Shown here one piece after another: positions 11,151 through 22,636 of a DNA stretch of 64,000 nucleotides. The notes beneath the pieces were generated by a model, which was not told where the DNA came from, made no database searches, and saw nothing but the letters and a program-made list of their open reading frames with translations. This DNA comes from Sepioteuthis lessoniana (Eukaryota > Mollusca > Cephalopoda > Myopsida > Loliginidae), in NCBI GenBank assembly GCA_963585895.1, contig OY757904.1, positions 25,356,292-25,420,291 of the forward strand, written 5' to 3'. The first letter of the stretch is position 1. Every line of letters starts with the position of its first letter. The translations under genes were made by a program, and so were the position numbers.

Positions 11151-12335
11151 TTCATCTTATCAAGAAATGTAAAACTGCAGAAAAACAAAATTCTTTCCCT
11201 GTTCACGTTAATAATAACCAAGATTAATTCAAGCGCTGAAATACATAAAAAATAAAAGCTTCATGTAGTTTATAAATCCATAGTAGTTCTATTCTTTTCT
11301 AAGGATGCATGTAATCTATATGTTCGTGATTTACATCTAATAATATCGAATTTGTTAAAGTAAACACGCTGTTATTTCTGATGTCACTCAACAGAGCATT
11401 TACCTTGGAATTTTCCGCTGGATGTAACTTCGTACAGTCTTCTCTTAGAGCAAAATGGCGTTATTGGTGTATTAATGAAACCATTATTACATCTCATTAG
11501 CAAGTTGTCGTTAGAATATATTTTCGAAATTCAAAACTAGTCAATAAACTAAGGCTTTCCATGCAACCAACGATAGAATGCCTGAATAAATACAAATGGA
11601 ATATTCCGAAAAACGATGGCCAAGACTTCGAATAGAATTCAAGGCTGATCATAGCTTTTAATCTCAATCTGTAACTTATCCTGCTAAAACACTTTAAATA
11701 AAAATGAAATAAAAATTTGCTTGTTTTAGCTGATTGATATGACAAATTTTGAACTGTATGTTTTGTGAGAGCGATTTTCTTAAATAATATACAACTAACA
11801 CTACTACTACCACTACCACCACTAATACTACTTTTACAACTAATAATAATGTTACTAGCAATAATAAAGAAAGAACAAATAAACACGGCAATAACATACC
11901 TGGCCGTCCCAGCCTATATGAAATACAAAAAAGTTTTTTTGCTGAACTGTTCATCTTGTTAGGAGAGTACTGTCAATGTGATTGGAAAATATCACCCAAA
12001 AGATGCAAGAAAAAACATGAAATGCTTATAATCTTTACTTTCTCTCATTTTGGGTAAAGAAATGTCGGTAAAAGAATTCAAGAAGCCGAATGTAAATCTT
12101 GAAATTTAGATGAATAATAATCTGGGATTTTGAGATCCAAATGGATCACCGAATCCCTACCAGAATATTAGCCCTAATGTTGATTAAAAACTAAAAAGAT
12201 CATGACTAGCGGTAGATTTTATCACTTGGGCGAGTGAAAGAGTAAAAATGAAAAATAACAAAACAAAAAACAAAAAAAAAAACAAGATGAAACGGTCGAC
12301 AACTACTTGGACCTTACGACAGAACCAAAAAATAC
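11151..12335. other. No recognised feature
   Basis: AT-rich. A short run of ACTACTACCACT repeats at 11797-11840 opens spurious frames on both strands. Confidence 0.5.
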
Positions 12336-12339
12336 AGTG

Positions 12340-12528
12340 GGATACGAGTGTGACGGTGACAATAATTGTAGTTGGTGGAATTGTATCAGTTCCCAAATCA
12401 TTGGAAAAATTTGAGATAATTGACATCAGAGGAAGAATCGAGATCATCCAGACCACAGGATTTTTAAGATCAGCAACTGAGAAGAATATTAGAGATCTGG
12501 GAAGACTTGCTGTCACTTAGATTCCAGT
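12340..12528 (+). pseudogene. Remnant of LINE ORF C-terminus (copy 2)
   Basis: A 90-codon open frame ending at 12520 contains TVTIIVVGGIVSVPKSLEKF, then RIEIIQTTGFLRSA and GRLAVT. Hydrophobic strand, G, V, K-L, then Q-T-x-x-L-L-R-x-x is the pattern seen near the C-terminus of a group of non-LTR retrotransposon polyproteins. The first part of the frame (K/N-rich) is flanking low-complexity DNA. Copy 3 follows 360 bp downstream, with a younger SINE inserted between. Confidence 0.6.
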
Positions 12529-12544
12529 AAAAGACCACCAGGTA
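12529..12544. repeat. Target-site duplication, left arm of chimeric SINE
   Basis: AAAAGACCACCAGGTA occurs here and again, exactly, at 12839-12854. Confidence 0.92.
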
Positions 12545-12838
12545 CTATTTACCAACCCCTCCGCTCGGGCAGGATATGACACAAGGTCAATTTTTAAGCG
12601 GAGTTTAACAGGTTTGAATTCAGAGTTTTCCTTCTCCTAGACTAGTTGCCTCACCAAGGCTGAAGAACCTAGTCCGTCCTACTATTTACCCATAGCTGGA
12701 GGGAGAATAAGGGGGTTCATACCTTTCCCAAGGGTATTTGCCCGAAAGTGAACGTAATAGCGCGACTGGAGTACGAACTCGCGTACTACGATTCCGCAGT
12801 TCATCGCTTTAACCATTACACCACGAGGACACCCCATA
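12545..12838 (-). mobile_element. Chimeric SINE: SINE-A head, SINE-B tail
   Basis: Minus-strand SINE with exact 16-bp duplications at 12529-12544 and 12839-12854. The head is SINE-A type (GTCCTCGTGGTGTAATGG, GAGTTCGTACTCCAG, ACTTTCGGGCAAATACCC) while the 3' half is SINE-B type (GAGGCAACTAGTCTAGGAG, CCCGAGCGGAGGGGTTGG). The switch is near 12705, in the middle block shared by both families (TATTCTCCCTCCAGCTATGGG). The single insertion with one duplication shows that the chimera moved as one unit. Confidence 0.92.
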
Positions 12839-12892
12839 AAAAGACCACCAGGTAACGATGTTGTGAAAAACTCGAAAGGAGGGATATGGTGG

Positions 12893-13105
12893 AACATGAA
12901 AGTGACAATTATACCAATTGTGATTGGGTCTTTTGGTACAGTTACCAAAAAGTTATAAAAGAGATTGGAAGACTTGGAAATATAAGGACGAGTGGAGACC
13001 ATCCAAACAACTAAATTATTGAGAACAAGCAGAATACTGAGAAGAGTCCTGGAGACTTGACAAGACTTGCTGTCACTCAAACACCAATAAAAGACTATCA
13101 GCTAA
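12893..13105 (+). pseudogene. Remnant of LINE ORF C-terminus (copy 3)
   Basis: One frame reads KVTIIPIVIGSFGTVTKKL, a stop, KRLEDLEI, a stop, then IQTTKLLRTSRILRRVLET and, after another stop, QDLLSLKHQ. This is the best preserved of the four copies of this C-terminal block in the window. Three in-frame stops make it a pseudogene. Copy 2 and copy 3 lie in the same orientation and end in similar sequence (TTGCTGTCACT, AATAAAAGAC), as if the 3' end had been duplicated before the SINE arrived. Confidence 0.65.
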
Positions 13106-13110
13106 TGCTG

Positions 13111-13535
13111 AAGTGAAGACCTCTCAAGGTGTAAATAATGAAAAACAAATATCTTCATCCCTGAATGACTCTCTAATGGCGATAACGTTTTATAGCAAAC
13201 TCACGTGGAAGAATAATAAAAACGAAAATTCGGAAATCAAATGAGAGAAATAGTTGAATGAATGAATGTGTAGATAATCTTAGGCTTACACGTTTTCTTT
13301 GAGAATCATTCTGTGGGATTGAAAGGATTTTCTGTCAGAGGGAATATTTGTGATCTTCATATCTCACTCGGTTGAACATTGGACATTAAATCCATGATGG
13401 AATAAATACATTGATTTCAATTTACGACATTTTCTAAAAGATTTCCAGTTCTAGTGTAATGGTAAACGAGTTTGAATAGCATATAATCATTAACTAGTTC
13501 AATTCTCACTGGGTTTGTCTTACTTCTGGCTTGTG

Positions 13536-13537
<2 letters not shown>
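13111..13537. other. No recognised feature
   Basis: AT-rich DNA without visible repeats. Confidence 0.5.

Positions 13538-13599
<62 letters not shown>
13538..13599. repeat. (AT)n microsatellite, about 31 units
   Basis: Uninterrupted AT dinucleotides. Confidence 0.97.
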
Positions 13600-13600
<1 letters not shown>

Positions 13601-14056
13601 ATATTTTCTAAAATTTTGAACGCTAGTTACATCATGCAAATTCAACACAGAGCGCTTCCAGCAGAGGCGAAATTTTACAACATTTCCTCGTATTCTGTTT
13701 CATTTAGTAACTTAAACGGCCTGACAGAGTCTAAAAACCGAAACATTGAACTTTGGCTCATATTTCTTCAAATAAAATCATCCTCTAAAGCCCATGTCTT
13801 TTTAATTTCATATATAGATAAATAGGGATATGCTCGTGGTTTATGGATAACGTTGGCAGAAGTAGGCACGGCAGTCCAACCTAAAATCCTCGACTTGGAT
13901 CTCTCTTGTAGGTTCTAAATAAGATAAGTACGTATTGTACGCTTCCAATAAATTGAAAATCTGTATTTGTTTCTATATGTTCTATAAAAAATTGAGGTTA
14001 TTTCAAGAAGAATTGTCAAAATTAATGGCCTGCGGATTTATATTTTTTCGGCGATC

Positions 14057-14057
<1 letters not shown>

Positions 14058-14100
<43 letters not shown>

Positions 14101-14125
14101 TGTTTGTGTGTGTGTGTGTGTGTGT
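14058..14125. repeat. (TA)n(GA)n(GT)n compound microsatellite
   Basis: Three dinucleotide tracts in a row; they create a spurious YIYIYI-ERERER frame. Confidence 0.96.
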
Positions 14126-14744
14126 ACTCAGTAGAAGTTATAGAGTATAAGCTGATCTAGGTTATAAGAGCGTGGACACTGATTCATCAGCAGTTGGAGA
14201 TTGTCAGTTTCTCGTCTATGAAATTATAGAACCAAAGGCTGTTGATTTTGTGTCTACGTTATACTTAGATCTACGTAGGACAACGTGGCTTCTGAATTAA
14301 CGCCTCAATAACAATAGACCTGTAACTTTAAAGTATACGAAAATGAAAAAAAATTATTTTTACAAAGCGAAAACTTCAACTGTAAACCTATAAGTAACAG
14401 CTCATGATGGCACATAACTCTTAATACCTCTTCACGAAACTGTGACACTACAACAGTCCCCTTTACTCGTTGTAGGTTCAGGTCGTTTCACCGGACAACA
14501 CGGTCGATCTTCTTCTCAGCCCAGGTTGGGTTTTCTTTACCCAGACATCATATTGACCGTTAATCAGAGAAGCCAATCGAAGAATGGGTTGCTGAGACAG
14601 CATGATTAAGAAAAAATAATCGAAAGTCCAACAAAGAATCGGACACCAATAATAATATATTTTGTATATAAGTCCCTAAAATATTGCATGCATTCACCCT
14701 TCCCGTTGAGTAATTTGTCTAGTGACTTGGAGGCCTAGTCCAAG

Positions 14745-14990
14745 GTTTAACAGTCAGTCAATTTCTCGGTATCTGGAGTTTGACACCAAGCCCCGCAAAA
14801 TATCATATTGTGTCTTGGCTTTTCACAACTTCTCTGCTTTCTGTTGTCTAGTACGACGTGATCCCAAAGTATCACATTAGGTTAGGATTTTTTCTATTTC
14901 TCTGATTTCGGTAGTCCGGTAAATGGTGATCGGAAAGCAACACATTATGTTAGGCTTTTCTCTGATTTCGGTACAGTGTGTTGAAGAAAA
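14745..14990. repeat. 68-bp minisatellite, array 1
   Basis: About three and a half imperfect units. The marker ATCAYATTRKGTTAGG recurs at 14802, 14871 and 14940, that is every 68-69 bp, together with TTTCTCTGATTTCGGTAGTCC and GTRATC blocks. The same unit forms array 2, about 560 bp away. No transposon ends are visible. Confidence 0.85.
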
Positions 14991-15554
14991 TATATAATAA
15001 TTATTAAAAAGTTTATCTTGTCTAATTGGTCTAATTTTTGAGAAAAAAAAAAGGCGATGAATCTAAATTCTTATGAAAAACTCTTTTATTCAAGATTTTT
15101 TTCTTTAAAAGTCTTCCAATATGAGTGAAAAAGAAAATAAACGACAAAGAATCTATGATTTGCTTTACACCGAAACGAAATAAACAAAAAATTCGAAATA
15201 TTTGGAGTTTCATTATGACCTCCATTATTCCCACATCTTAACCCCCGTGGATACGCCTATATGAGTTGTTTTATAAAACAAAAAAATGCAACTTCCCATC
15301 CCAATATTGCTTCGCTTAAGTGAGCTATTTAAGAGGATTGGAATAAGATGACAGAAAATTTTATTTTGAAGGAATGCAAATGCGAAGAAGTTTTGATACA
15401 ATTATTGAACAATATGAGTGCTATATTGAGTAAATTTACTGTTTTGTGTCTATATTCTTGTTTTTTTTTGTTTTTTTTTTGGATAAAATTAATCTTGTTT
15501 TGTAATAGAGTCGTTTATGATTATACTAGAATATCACTAATTTTGATTCCGCCT

Positions 15555-15835
15555 CCAATAGTCTATTGGAAGTAGATCTTAAACATCACATTATGTTATG
15601 TTTTCTCATGCTTCTCTACTTTCTGGAGACTTTTACAAATGTACCTAAAAGCATCGAATTATCTTAAGCTTTTCTCTGTTTCTCTACTTTCGCTAGTCTA
15701 GTACAATGGGATCTCAAAACATCGCATTATGGTAGGTCTTTTTTCTGCTTCTCTGCTTTCAGTTGCCTAGTACAAGGTGATCTCAATGCATACATTTATG
15801 TTCGACTTTTCTTCGCCTCTCTACCCAGTGCAGTG
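15555..15835. repeat. 68-bp minisatellite, array 2
   Basis: Four units with the marker at 15585, 15653, 15721 and about 15789 (period 68). Units share CTAGTACAAGGTGATCTCAA and TTTTCTCTGCTTCTCTGCTTT blocks with array 1 in the same orientation. Confidence 0.88.
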
Positions 15836-16969
15836 AGGAAACAGGACAAGGCTTAGTGAGATTTGGATTCTCGCATCTGTCTCTAGTCAATCTGCTCAGC
15901 GAGCAAACCTTTTGATTAATATGCAACTCTGTTCTAATGTTTGGTAGGTGGTTTGGGTGCTATTAATAAATATTAATTCTCTCCTAGTTTTATTCCGCTA
16001 ATAAATTCTACCCCTTCGCTTTACCTCCATCTTTAGTGTTCGGTTTTGTCTTACCTTTCCCAAAGGGGTAGATATTTCCTCTTACCACGTTATTATTTCA
16101 ACCTGCTATTACTTGGCATTGTAGGCGGTAACTTCTGTGTCAAGAAAAGAACACCAGAAGACTTTAATTTACAAACTATTTCCAGATTATGGGACAATAT
16201 TATATTAAAAAAATATTTATAAATTCCAGCCAGTACATAATTCCCTTGTCTGTCATCAATTTCAGTTTTGACCCCTTGGTGAACCAACGTTTGGACTCTG
16301 CCAGTATGGAGACAATTAAATCTTACCTTTCAACATTTCTTTTTCCTAAAGAAAAGAATTCATCTTGTCGACACATGATTTTGGCAAAATAATCCACATC
16401 TCCTCTTCCGTCCCCGCTAGCTAAAAATAACAATATGTCTTATTCTCATTTTTTTGAAATAAACCAATTTACTCCTCCAAAGCACATTTCAATTTAGTCC
16501 TCACTTTTTAAAGTTATTGTTCAAAAATCCAATTCAGCATATTTTGTTTATGATTTCTTTCTTTAGTTAATAGATCTACCTGAGCCAGACGCCTCCCCTC
16601 TGCATCATAAAACAAAAGCAAACAAAAAGCAAGCAAAACTCTACGAAATCAGCAGTTTGCTGAATTTACTATGAGTTTTGCTCCTGTCTTTTAGGATGCG
16701 CTCACAGTATCCTCTGCAGATGGATAAGACACCCCAGCAACAAAATATATTCTGGATATTATACTAATAGCATCTAATTATGAAGCTTCGGTTCTAGTGC
16801 TCTTGTGAGTGTGGAGTACGCCATTCATTACCATTTATTAAAGGACTACTCGGAACCTCCGAGAGTCATATCTATGTGTCAAATAAATCTGTTATAATTG
16901 TTCATATTCAATAGGAACAAGCAAAAAGGAAAAATTCTTTAAAAAATACAAACAAAAAAGAAAATGAAC
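15836..16969. other. No recognised feature
   Basis: AT-rich DNA. Frames of 64-67 codons on both strands around 16100-16390 overlap each other and have no recognisable content. Confidence 0.5.
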
Positions 16970-16984
16970 ATAAACTTACTATTC

Positions 16985-17278
16985 CGGGAGGTGCCGGTGG
17001 TGTATTGGTTATCGTCGTAGGAAATGGACTCGGTGACACGAGTTCAAATCCTGGACGAGACTGATTCCATTTCACATAGGATTAATACCCTTGGGAAAGG
17101 TATGAATCCAATTATTCTCCTTCCAGCTATGAATAAATAGAAGGACAGACTGTGTTCTTCAGGTTTGGTGAGGCAACTAGTCTAGGAAAAAGAAAACTCT
17201 CACTTCAAACCTGTTAAACTCCGCTTAAAAACTGACCTTGTGTCATATCCTGCCCGAGCGAAGGGGTTGGTAAATAGG
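16985..17278 (+). mobile_element. SINE-B, complete, with 15-bp target duplication
   Basis: Starts CGGGAGGTGCCGGTGGTG, has the A-box region GTGGTGTATTGGTTATCG and B-box GAGTTCAAATCCTGG, and ends CCCGAGCGAAGGGGTTGG. Flanked by ATAAACTTACTATTC (16970-16984) and ATAAACTCACTATTC (17279-17293): 14 of 15 bases agree. Good reference copy for the family. Confidence 0.93.
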
Positions 17279-17293
17279 ATAAACTCACTATTC

Positions 17294-17724
17294 ATTTATC
17301 TCTAGGAATAAAATATAACTAGACGGTTTGACAGGACGTTAAAATCAACCAATTAATCAATGTGACATTTGGTTACTTGATGTTGCCTGAATTCATGTCG
17401 TTCAAATTATGCTAAATAAGTTGAATAATTTTAACAAAGAAAATTAAACTACTACTATTTACTTGAACTCTATGATACAGATTGAATATCTTCAAAAACC
17501 GTAAATATTTCCTCTGAGCCAAACATTTCTCCTCCCAGGATGGAATCAAATATGTCTTCCCTATATTTAAAAAAAAATGTGACAAAAAGATTAATCCTAA
17601 GAGATCTAACGAAATACATAAATAGTACATTGTTGAAATCATGTGATGTCAATTTCAAAGAAAGAAAATAACAGCTGATTTTAAAGAAAAATGAGGCAAC
17701 ATCAACAAGCCTACAACCGAACCA
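17294..17724. other. No recognised feature
   Basis: AT-rich DNA; the overlapping minus-strand frames at 17412-17658 have no recognisable content. Confidence 0.5.
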
Positions 17725-18207
17725 ATGTCCTCGTTAGAGCGATGGATTGCAGAATCGTTGTAAGCGAGTTCTGTGACTTTCCTGTTGTTAGGACACACTT
17801 TGGCCGGCCTTGTTGCACGGTTCTGGTCAGGTGTGCCTCATCACTGGACATACCTGTGGACTCAGGGGAGCGTCCCACCAGGCCTTAACATTCTTTAGAG
17901 GGGTTAGTTTTATGGCCTGGCGCCCCTCTTTAGAGGAATGCCGACCGGGCCCGTGGCATTTTTTGGCCCGGGTGCATTTTAAAAAGACCTTGTGCCATAC
18001 TCGTCCAGTTGGTGGGACGGAGGAAAAATACAGTAAGCGAGTTCGAATTCCAGTCGCTCTATTACGTTCACTTTCAGACAAATACTCTTGGGAATGGTAT
18101 GAACGCACTTATCCTCCCGGCTAAGGGTTAATGTGTACCACTGTTGTTCTTCAAGAAGAACGGCTTTGGCATTAAATAACCTACCAAGGTTGATATGCCC
18201 TTAAACA
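17725..18207 (+). mobile_element. SINE-A split by a GC-rich insertion
   Basis: The head (TGTCCTCGTTAGAGCGATGG, up to GTAAGCGAGTTC at 17760-17771) and the remainder (from GTAAGCGAGTTC at 18033, through CCAGTCGCTCTATTACGTTC to GGCATTAAATAACC and GTTGATATGCCC) belong to one SINE-A. A 261-bp segment lies between them and duplicates 12 bp of the SINE at its B-box. The SINE is therefore older than the insertion. Confidence 0.88.
17772..18032. mobile_element. GC-rich 261-bp insertion with 12-bp target duplication, family unknown
   Basis: The segment is much richer in G+C than its surroundings and is bordered by GTAAGCGAGTTC on both sides (17760-17771, 18033-18044), inside the B-box of a SINE-A. It ends with AGGAAAAATACA, a weak A-rich tail. 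It holds two possible hairpins: AGAGGGG/CCCCTCT (17897-17903 with 17923-17929) and CCGGGCC/GGCCCGG (17945-17951 with 17965-17971). The length of the duplication suggests retrotransposition. A frame of 93 codons on the minus strand is probably chance. I do not recognise the family. Confidence 0.72.
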
Positions 18208-20700
18208 AAAGAAAACATAAAAAAGCCGAACCAAACAAGTAAATGAGCCCTCGATTGTTTAAGAATGGTTATCCACAAAATATTCGTTTACAAATCATTT
18301 ATGTTAATGTATATGTTTTAACAGGATGTGACATTAAGTCAACTAGAAGGATTGATATGCGATAAAAACACCAACTACCAAATAAACGAACCAAAAGTCT
18401 ATATGCACTGATGTAGGTGCCATAATTCATAAGTTTGTGAGTGCCAGCGTGTCATTATGAATATAATGTTTTTAACAGACCATACATGTGTGGTCCTATG
18501 CTCGTACTAGATCGGATTTTAGCCCTTGGACTATCATATGCATTTCTGGCTTTTTATTTTACTAACTGATTCTGTGTTCACACTTTGTTTAAAAGATGCA
18601 CAGAAGGGGGATGATATGTGCTATCCGGAACTGCTTCCGACACGGTAGTCGCTTGAAATAAGGTGCCTTGATGTTGGCAACTCAAATACAAGACATGCTC
18701 TTCGTTAAATGATAGTAACTAGTTATTGAAACACAAGTGAGTAACAATTATATATATATATTATATATAAAAATAAATTGTATCACTTTTTGAGCTAAGT
18801 GATAGACAGGTTGAAGAATGTTACTGGTACTCTCATCCGATCTTAATCAGTCTGCCAATTTTTCGGAGAGTGCGGTTTTCTCTAGAAAGGATTTTCTGAT
18901 CGCAGAGACATGTTTTCTTATTGTACTGTCATCCGTATGAACTTCGAACTTTCTCTATTTTTGAACCCTTAAAGAGGTATCATTATGGAGAACAAGCAGA
19001 GAACAAACATTTCCGTTTTGCGAATCAATCACATGATTTTGTATTTTTCTATTTCTTTATGTTTGGTCGGTTACTCAAAAGCTCTGATCTCAGTCGGCGG
19101 AAAAATAAGCCTTATACATATTAGAATTTCATTGGTCATCCAATCAAACCATAATATATAGGCTTGTCTAATTTAGGAGCCCTAGCCAACACCTTATCGG
19201 GGACTATCCCTTTTCATATTAACCAATAGTAAAAAAAAAATAGAATTAAATGTCTGATTAATCCATAAGGAGCCCAGATTTCATCTTTTAACTTCAACAA
19301 GCAGGCAAAGGTTAATTATCGATGTTATAAGTCTAAATGGGTCAATACACGAACAAGCCTCTAATAACATTCTTGTTGCCCGCTTAATTCCATTGCTTTG
19401 ACAATTTGCAGCCATGCAGAATGCATATTTTCACTGATCTTTTAAACTGACTTTTGAATTTCTTTATGTGTATTCATAACGTTAATAACTTTATTTCTGT
19501 ATTTCTATATAATCAAATATTTCATTTTCCGACACTTTAAAAGAAAAATTATATTCTTTTCATATGATAATAGCACCACTTAATGCTTCATATATGTACA
19601 ACTATGTTTGTAGATGTGAGCATATTTATGTCGATCAGTATAGACATAGACTACTGAATATATATTTATTTATATTTGTATATAGATTCAACATGATAGC
19701 TAAAAAAGTTAGAAAGGTTGGCCAATTTCAATAGTTGATAAACAAATAAGAGAATAAGTTCACGAGGAAATGAAAGGGTTCCTTTTTATTTCTTTAATAA
19801 ACAGAAGACTTCGGCATAATTACAGTCATAGATAAGTAAACAAGATCATCATTTTCGAAGGCTCATGGGGATAATCAGTTTTCCTTCCCGGAAGTCATGG
19901 GCACATATATACATGAACGGTGTTAGAAATTTAACACAAATGACTCAAAGAAGTAAGGGTCGGCATACAGATCCTAAATGGGGTTCATACGATCACCATA
20001 GACTCTAGATTCAGAAGTTGGTATTTGGATAAAACTGAATAGAAAACTGACCAAGTCTTCGCTTGTTGTCGTTTCTCGAGAGTTATGATCTGCTTGATTT
20101 AAATCTTACACAAATCACTCCATATTTGGATGGAGAGAATGTAGGGATGACCTATGGCTTGTACGACCTCTATCAAAGCAAGCAGTCGATAGATCGCCTT
20201 TTGTAAGCAATTATAAAGGGAGAAAAAGATATGTTAGCCAGTGAGACTCAATGTGCCATGGACGATACTGATCCACATACATAAACAAATTCTATTTACT
20301 TGAAATGCTCTAAAATTCCTCTGATGTGAAAACTGCAGTATTAATCAGCTTATGTAAACGTAATTAGTTGCTTAAGTAATCGCATATTGACAATACTTAA
20401 AAATTGGTGCTTGGAGTGAGATTCGATGAGAGATTTCTAATGCTGATTTTAAGAGCGGAAAGGCAAGTCCTAAGTTAAGATTGCAGTGAATGGCCAAATA
20501 AATATCGTATCAATTATAAATATGTATGCCCTAAACAATTTTCACACAAAAGAAACTGTATATCTAACTGAAGGTTTTCATTATTTCCAGTTGAAAAATA
20601 TAATTATAAAGTGATTGTACTGGTGAAAAACTATTGTTCAACAAAAACAGATATCATTAGTTATTATCATCTGTTACCAAAATTATGTATTTGCATCAGT
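18208..20700. other. Long stretch with no recognised feature
   Basis: AT-rich DNA with only a short (TA)n at 18749-18770. No SINE, LINE or coding pattern that I can support. The longest frame has 67 codons. Confidence 0.5.
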
Positions 20701-21004
20701 TAAAAAATATGTATTTATCATATATATATATTTACTTTAATATTGAATATTTTAGCAATAAAGAATACATGATTATATATTCTTTATTGTATAATATTCC
20801 CTTAATTCAGTAAATAAATAAATAAATAAATCTTGGCATCTTTGGCTTGGTAAAAAATTAATATTTCAATCGAAAACATTAAAAAGAGAGTGTTTATCTT
20901 GGGATGGTAGTGTCCGCCTTTTTTATGTTTGAAGTCAGTTGTCGGTCAGTTTAATTACGTGGAAGAGAGAGTCCTTCTTCCGAATTCAATCCACAGTTGT
21001 CTTC

Positions 21005-21053
<49 letters not shown>

Positions 21054-21132
21054 TTCTTGGTCCAGTAACAGGATAGAAATAAATTTATAATCCTATGTGA
21101 CCGGTTTCGTTGTTTTTTTTAAAAGAAAGTAT

Positions 21133-21191
<59 letters not shown>

Positions 21192-21744
21192 TTGAAACAG
21201 ACAGACACAGACTTAGAGAGAAGAGAGAAGAAAAGATAGAAAATATATTTTATTGTGTAGTATAATGTTATTAACTCGTACATTCTTTTGTTTCTACTTT
21301 AACTTGCATTCCTTCCATTCCATTTGAAGTCTGTTGCATTATCGAATATAGAAAAATATATCAACGTGCTCTGTGTCTATTCACTAAAAATCTGCAGCAG
21401 ATTTTATCGTCATTTCAAAGATTTATGGAAACAATAACAATTAAATTGTAGATATAATCTGACTTTCTTCGATCAGATGCTTTTCTTTTGACATTTTGAC
21501 TTAAATGTAATTTGTATAAAGATTTTTACGTATATCTACAATTTATTCTCACACTTTCTTTATATTTTTAGTCCGATTTACTGTGTGGTAACAATCTCGA
21601 AAATAAAAAGAAGAAAATTACTTCTGGAAGGAAGAAAATAAACTAAATAGACATACAGATTGACAGATTAAACAGTGAGACAGCCAGAACACGTGAAAAT
21701 AAAGGAAAATATTTGGTTGCATCAAACAGAGTTATGTTTTTTCG
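20701..21744. repeat. Microsatellite-rich stretch
   Basis: Contains (TAAA)n at about 20811-20830, (AT)n at 21007-21050, and (TA)n(GA)n at 21141-21190. Nothing else recognised. Confidence 0.8.
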
Positions 21745-21946
21745 AATATTATGGATGGTGACTTAATAGTAAGTGAGTTCAAACTCAAATTGCACAATAA
21801 CATTATATTTCGAGTTAACGCCCTTAGAAAAAGTCTGAGCATTTAGAAGGTGCATACGATAATTTTCAAGACATTTTTCGTATGGACTTTTAAAATAGTC
21901 GGAGACTCTTGAAATTTCAGTATGTTATTGCTATACATATTATGAG

Positions 21947-22330
21947 ATGACTGATCAATTTTTTATTGCAGCTTTGCATGAACAGCTACAGCAGCAATTG
22001 GAATACACCATACTAAAGCCTGATTGTCACAGCTGGGGAATTTCAAAAATGCTGTCTGGACATGAAGACACTTTAGAAGAACGATATGCAATAAAATTCT
22101 GTTTTAAACTTGGAAAAAATGCCACAGAAGTGTATCAAATGCTTCAGACTGTTTTTCGACCAGCTTGCATGAATCGAGCATCAGTTTTTGAGTGGCATAA
22201 GAGATTCAAGGAAGGCAAGGAGACTGTTAGGGGTGATGAGAGGTGTGGGAGGAGTATGGAAGTCAATACACCAGAGTTAATTGGCCAAAGGGCTAGGGTT
22301 ATCGTTAGGGTTACTATGTTGAGGTTTTAA
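21947..22330 (+). pseudogene. Mariner transposase N-terminal part
   Basis: 127-codon frame for the DNA-binding half of a mariner transposase: the HTH region followed by the conserved RGDERCGRS and NTPELIGQ. The frame runs over the internal deletion joint and ends in unrelated residues. The first Met (21947) is a convenience start. The C-terminal third continues out of frame to 22636. Non-functional on present evidence. Confidence 0.88.
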
Positions 22331-22444
22331 GGAAGTTCAGGGAGAGATTCCATCGGAAAAGGCCAGCACTCTTCAAATCGGGTCAGTGGCATTTCCACCA
22401 TGACAATACACCAGTCCAGAACCCCATCCTTGTCACAGACATAG

Positions 22445-22636
22445 ATGGGCATCATGACAGTTCCTCAACCTCCCTATCGTCCAGACATTTCTCCCTGTGA
22501 CTTTTGGTTATTCCCTATGCACAAAGGCTGTCGTTATGAGAAAATTGAGGAGATGAAAGAGGCTGTGACGAAGGTCATTGACACGCTTACACAAGAGGAC
22601 TTCCATGAGGCCTTCCAGACGTTTTTGGAAATGTAA
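22445..22636 (+). pseudogene. Mariner transposase C-terminal part
   Basis: 63-codon frame with PPYRPDISPCDFWLFP, which carries the last catalytic Asp of the DD34D triad, followed by KGCRYEKIEEMKEAV and the typical C-terminal helix. Upstream in another frame is HDNTPVQN. The copy at 29701-30559 has the same architecture. Confidence 0.88.

Noticed and set aside
17827-18108. 93-codon minus frame across the GC-rich insert
   Set aside because: It crosses from the insert into SINE-A sequence and has no recognisable domain.
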